Assembly (NCBI GenBank): GCA_047030855.1
Contig: JBKYIJ010000009.1
Span: 82,021 to 146,020, forward strand
DNA length: 64,000 nt
Source: QVMM01 sp047030855
GTDB taxonomy: Bacteria; Bacteroidota; Bacteroidia; Bacteroidales; Dysgonomonadaceae
Reading direction: 5' to 3'
In this document: in pieces, positions 60,504 to 64,000 of the stretch
Layout of the letters: the number at the start of each line of letters is the position of its first letter
How positions within the stretch are numbered: the stretch's first letter is position 1
Translations under genes and position numbers: made by a program
Notes under the pieces: generated by a model
What the model saw: the letters and a program-made list of their open reading frames with translations, nothing else
Told to the model about the DNA's origin: nothing
The model's database searches: none

Positions 60504-62285
60504 TTATTTTACTATAACTTTCTGGGCATACCATCTACCCTTATAATATGCCTTCACAAAATAAACGCCCGTTGAATAGCCCGACATATCTACACTAACG
60601 TTTCTCCTTCCGCAGGATTATATTTTGCCAGAGATTTTCCGCTTATATCCAGAATATAAACATCTTCAACCGCCTTTTTTTATATCTACCTTCAATATAT
60701 CGTCACACGGATTCGGATATACTTTTATCACATTTTTGTCTTTCAACCTGTCGCTCTCGTCAGGATCCTCATCATAAGGGCTTGGAACGAATTTGTCGGC
60801 AGGTTGTTCCTTTTTGTAATCTTTTACCCATTTATCATTATTGCAGTCAGGCATTTGAGTGTATTGATTCACTAAGCGTATAATAAGATCGTTAAGCAAT
60901 TCCACGTCATATTTATCAGTCGTCGGTTTCAGGTGCGAATTGCCTATTCCGCTGTCGTCAGTCAGGAACACATAAGTCCCGTTTGTCGCCAAAGCCATAC
61001 TACGCATCAGATATTCCCCGTCCTTTTGTATGTCGCTGCAAGCTAACGGAATAATCCTGACGCCTTTTTCGGCGGCAAGTTTCACCTGCTCCTGTATTTT
61101 TTTCACGCTTGCCGCATCGTTATGAGCAGGAGCGTCCAACACTACAAAAGCCAGTCTGGTTAAAGCATTTTCACCCCACTCCTCAAGTTCTATACTCTGA
61201 TAAAGGGCTTCGTCCAAAGCTTCGGGGTAGTCGCCGCCACCACTGGCGCGTTGTCCCTTGATGAAGTTTATCGTTTTCTTGATATCTTTATCCAATGATG
61301 TTTTACGGGTTACGTATTCATCACCTCGGTCGCGGTAAAAAACACTGCCTACCCTGACATTTAAACCCGACTGTGTTTTCTTGATCTTATTCAGAATATC
61401 GTGCAATTCGTTTTGCAGATAAGTTATTTCATCTCCCATCGAACCTGTCGCATCCACGATCATCATAATGTCGACATCTTTAGTCGTGTTGCACGAAACA
61501 GGAAGTTGCACATTATTGATTCCTTTAGAGAAAGGCTTTGCCACAACGGTTGTATCCATACCGCCATATTCGACATAGATTGTTGCGGCTTTATCTCCGG
61601 AAGCAGGAAGCATCATATTCGCCCAAAGTTCCGCTTTACCCGTATTATCGGTTTTCGCCTGCCAAAGCGCATTGTTTTTCTCATCGGCAAGAATGACAGT
61701 AGCGTTTACAATCGGCAATCCGCCGGGATTTGTCAGCTGAGCTACATAACGTTCGAGAGGGGCAATTTTAAATTCTTCCAAATAGCGTGAAAATGTTTTT
61801 GTAGCTATGCTGTCCCACATCGCCCATTTGCTGAAATCGTTGATTTCCCCTGCTGTCATCAAACCAACTTGCGATTCGTCCAATACGGCGTCGGGGTAAG
61901 AAGCAGAAATACCCGAAACAGAATAGGATGCACCTACAAGATCAGCTTTTCTTACAGTTGCATATCCTGAAACAACCACTTCGTCAAGGGTTCTTGCATC
62001 GGCATCCAATGCGATTTTAATATCTGTCTTAGTCGAGTCCGTTTTATATTCTTGGGTAATAAAGCCGATGTAATTAAAAACCAGCGTACTTCCGTTCTTC
62101 ACAGGAATCGAGAATTTGCCGTCAGCATCTGTCATTGTACCGTCTTTTGTCCCTTTAATATTGACAGAAACTCCTACCAGAGGTTCATTTGTATCGTCCA
62201 CGACTATACCCTTTTGGACAAAAGTCTGAGCCGAAAGCGATACGGAAAGTATCACCGACAAAAGGAATAAGATCTGCGTTTTCAT
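60504..62285 (-). CDS. Secreted VWA-domain protein with carboxypeptidase-D-like domain and T9SS tail (two frameshifts as assembled)
   Basis: The protein has a signal peptide (MKTQILFLLSVILSVSLSAQ), a CarboxypepD_reg domain (about 22-95, VVDDTNEPLVGVSVNIKG, DEVVVSGYA as in TonB-receptor extensions), and a von Willebrand factor A domain (about 275-435; MIDAS motif DATGSMGDE). The stop at 60666 is an artefact: dropping one A from the A7 run (plus-strand T7, 60675-60681) and adding one base near 60598 continue the frame as VYILDISGK to MSGYSTGVYFVKAYYKGRWY and stop at 60504, giving about 593 residues. The YPNPCDDILKVDI block plus this end form a type A T9SS sorting domain. It may bind a partner or ligand at the surface. 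Confidence 0.85.
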
Positions 62286-62365
62286 AATGTTTGTGTTATT
62301 GTGTTTATTGTAATAATTTCAAAGTAAGGATTAATCCCACCAAAGATAGAATTCCGTTCATGTTC

Positions 62366-62990
62366 TTATGAATTACACCTTAACAGGGTCTGAACATCTC
62401 CCGTACTCCTGTCCAACGAAGCATCGGGGCAAAATTCATAAACCCTCATCGGCAAATGCTTTTACGTCAAATTCTATTACAGGCTTTTCAAACTGTATCC
62501 AAACCAAGTCGCGCCCTATTTCAAGCACTTCAAACGGGCTTTTTTCTTCCCAAGTTTTCAGTTTATCGACAATATCCTTGTTCGTCAAACCATGGTTTAT
62601 TCCGTCTGTTTTCCGCCAACGGACAATGTCAAGTTCATCGTCGCTCTTTATCGCACCAATATAAACTTTTCCTTCGTCATTTTCAAATACAAAAAGCAGA
62701 TAACCCGACTTCTTGTATTCAGCTCTTTTTTCTTTTACGAAGGTATGCCTTGCTCCAATTTGGGCTGTAGAATCAATATCTTTCACTTCTGCACAAAAGC
62801 CTTCGAATTGTTTATTGTCAAGCGAATCGGAATAGTTTTCCATTACGGGTAACGGTTCGATTTCCGTTCCCGTAAACTTCGAAATTTCCTGTTTAATAGT
62901 ATCTACTGATACGGTTTTCACAGCCTTTTCGCTTTTTCCGCATGAAAAAAGGAAAATACAGACAAACAGAGCTAATAATACATTTTTCAT
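62366..62990 (-). CDS. DUF4253 lipoprotein (one frameshift as assembled)
   Basis: A signal peptide with lipobox (CIFLFSC, about Cys17) leads a protein of about 207 residues with a DUF4253 domain at the C-terminus (IVRWRKTDGINHGLTNKDIV, FEVLEIGRDLVWIQFEKP). As assembled it ends in AFADEGL. Removing one G (plus-strand CCC at 62443-62445) continues as DEVYEFCPDASLDRSTGD and stops at 62366, matching the family's ending. It is 11 bases after the HSP90-family gene and probably in its operon. The domain's function is unknown. Confidence 0.8.
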
Positions 62991-63001
62991 ACAAGATAAT
63001 T

Positions 63002-64000
63002 TTATAAGTCCATTTTCCCGACAAAGTCACTCATGCCCATAATCAACAGCTGATATAAGGCATCGTTGAACACTGTCATTTCTTTTTTATTGATCGGATA
63101 TCCGCCAAGCATCAGAGCCTGCACGTACATGATATGTACTACCGCACCGAACATAACCTGATCTTCGATCTGAATAAGGTTTTTGACAATTTCATTGTCT
63201 TTATTGAAGCAAAGAGCAGGCATTTCCTCTTCTTTTTTGATGAAGGAGTGTAATGTTCCCGCAAACGGATTGGATGAGTTTGACAGATTTTGGAGGTTTT
63301 TGTTGCTCATAGCCTCATCGTTTGCCACATAAATGGCTGGAGTATCTATCGGATCAAACTGTTTCAACTGAACCTTGCAGTAAAACGGTTTCAGCAAGGC
63401 GTTCGCTTTTTCTTCAAAACGTTTATACAATTCATTCTCCGACACCTCAACATACCCCAATGTGTCTATGATATCCTTAGGCGTAATTTTCTCGATCCGA
63501 TATTCGGGAAATATTATCTTTATTTTCTGAATCAAATCAGCCTCAAACGAATAGGCGGCATTAATAACCGTTTTTCCCTGCGATCCTGCGATCCGCCGTA
63601 TCTGGCGGAAATCGTCGAGCGACGGAGTATAGTAGATCACATCGTTATAAGTGTGCAGCGACAGGAATGGGACATATCCTTTATTGGTTTCGAAAGGGAT
63701 ATAGTCAATAAACAGCTTCAGAAGCTCATTGTCCTCTATTGCCAACGCTTTTATAAACACATGATGTATGCGGATGATTTCGCTCAACTTCTCCACATCC
63801 GTCATAACCAGCAGACGCAGGTAGTTTTTAAAACAAACGCTGAGTTCCTTCTTCGCTTGTTTCATTATGTCGTCGTCCATCAAAGATTCACGCGAAGCAG
63901 TGGGACGCAGCGAATTAGTATTGATAATACATTTTACGAACGAGGTGCTGAAGCGTTGAAACCCACTGACTACGTCTCGCAAGGTAGCAATACGTAACTG
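63002..64000 (-). CDS. HSP90-family chaperone HtpG-like, 3' part (runs off the window)
   Basis: About 332 C-terminal residues are in the window; the frame stays open to 64000 (QLRIATLRDVVSG), so the start and ATPase domain lie outside. The middle domain ends with INTNSLRPTASRESL, comparable to the conserved HtpG SREIL region, and the rest is diverged (FIDYIPFETNKGYVPFLSLHTYNDVIYYTP). It is a divergent HSP90-like ATPase rather than the standard HtpG; the client is unknown. Confidence 0.75.
   Translation of the reverse strand, partial: QLRIATLRDVVSGFQRFSTSFVKCIINTNSLRPTASRESLMDDDIMKQAKKELSVCFKNYLRLLVMTDVEKLSEIIRIHHVFIKALAIEDNELLKLFIDYIPFETNKGYVPFLSLHTYNDVIYYTPSLDDFRQIRRIAGSQGKTVINAAYSFEADLIQKIKIIFPEYRIEKITPKDIIDTLGYVEVSENELYKRFEEKANALLKPFYCKVQLKQFDPIDTPAIYVANDEAMSNKNLQNLSNSSNPFAGTLHSFIKKEEEMPALCFNKDNEIVKNLIQIEDQVMFGAVVHIMYVQALMLGGYPINKKEMTVFNDALYQLLIMGMSDFVGKMDL

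Overview
The window looks like chromosomal DNA of a Bacteroidota (order Bacteroidales) bacterium, possibly near the Dysgonomonadaceae/Porphyromonadaceae. I base this on several signs: TAnnTTTG-type -7 promoter elements, a short primary sigma factor without region 1.1, a hybrid one-protein two-component system, C-terminal tails of type IX secretion (T9SS) cargo, a CTC-type ribosomal protein L25, and a rRNA operon ordered 16S-Ile-Ala-23S-5S. I place no species. I see no insertion sequence, prophage, integrase or CRISPR array. This is mostly core genome with a few accessory genes.

Layout. 0-9.5 kb: rodA, an old-yellow-enzyme reductase, tex, then (minus) a TPR protein and a cation/proton antiporter. 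9.5-21 kb: degP/htrA, rpoD, pheT, an astacin-like lipoprotein protease, yebC, an AlkC-like repair protein, and trpB preceded by a tryptophan attenuator with a Trp-Trp-Trp leader peptide; then a lipoprotein and an ATP-grasp-like protein. 21-31 kb (minus): asnB, fabG, a TetR regulator with a clear operator, a three-part MFS/HlyD/TolC efflux system, pth, rplY and a CBS-domain membrane protein. 31-36.7 kb (minus): one complete rrn operon with its promoter, terminator and boxA-like elements. 36.8-43 kb: DedA, a secreted GHL10 glycoside hydrolase, a MATE pump, tRNA-Gly and tRNA-Tyr, ribH and a TPR membrane protein. 42.8-52.8 kb: a metal-domain/AraC regulator, a large hybrid sensor-regulator, a LolD-like ATPase with a secreted S9 peptidase, a GT-C-like membrane protein and a tiny secreted Cys/Lys-rich protein. 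52.9-59.7 kb (minus): a complete phosphate operon pstS-pstC-pstA-pstB-phoU-phoB-phoR. 60-64 kb (minus): an ElaA-type acetyltransferase, a VWA protein with a T9SS tail, a DUF4253 lipoprotein, and the 3' part of an HSP90-family gene that runs off the window.

Two things stand out. First, the trpB leader at 17583-17730 shows ribosome-mediated attenuation logic directly in the sequence: a short ORF with three consecutive Trp codons, a predicted antiterminator, and an 11-bp terminator with a T8 tract. Second, eight genes are broken by 13 single-base indels, mainly one extra base in a homopolymer run of A, T or G. Removing or adding that base restores a full-length family protein each time, so I read these as sequencing or assembly errors rather than pseudogenes. 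I have annotated the restored spans.
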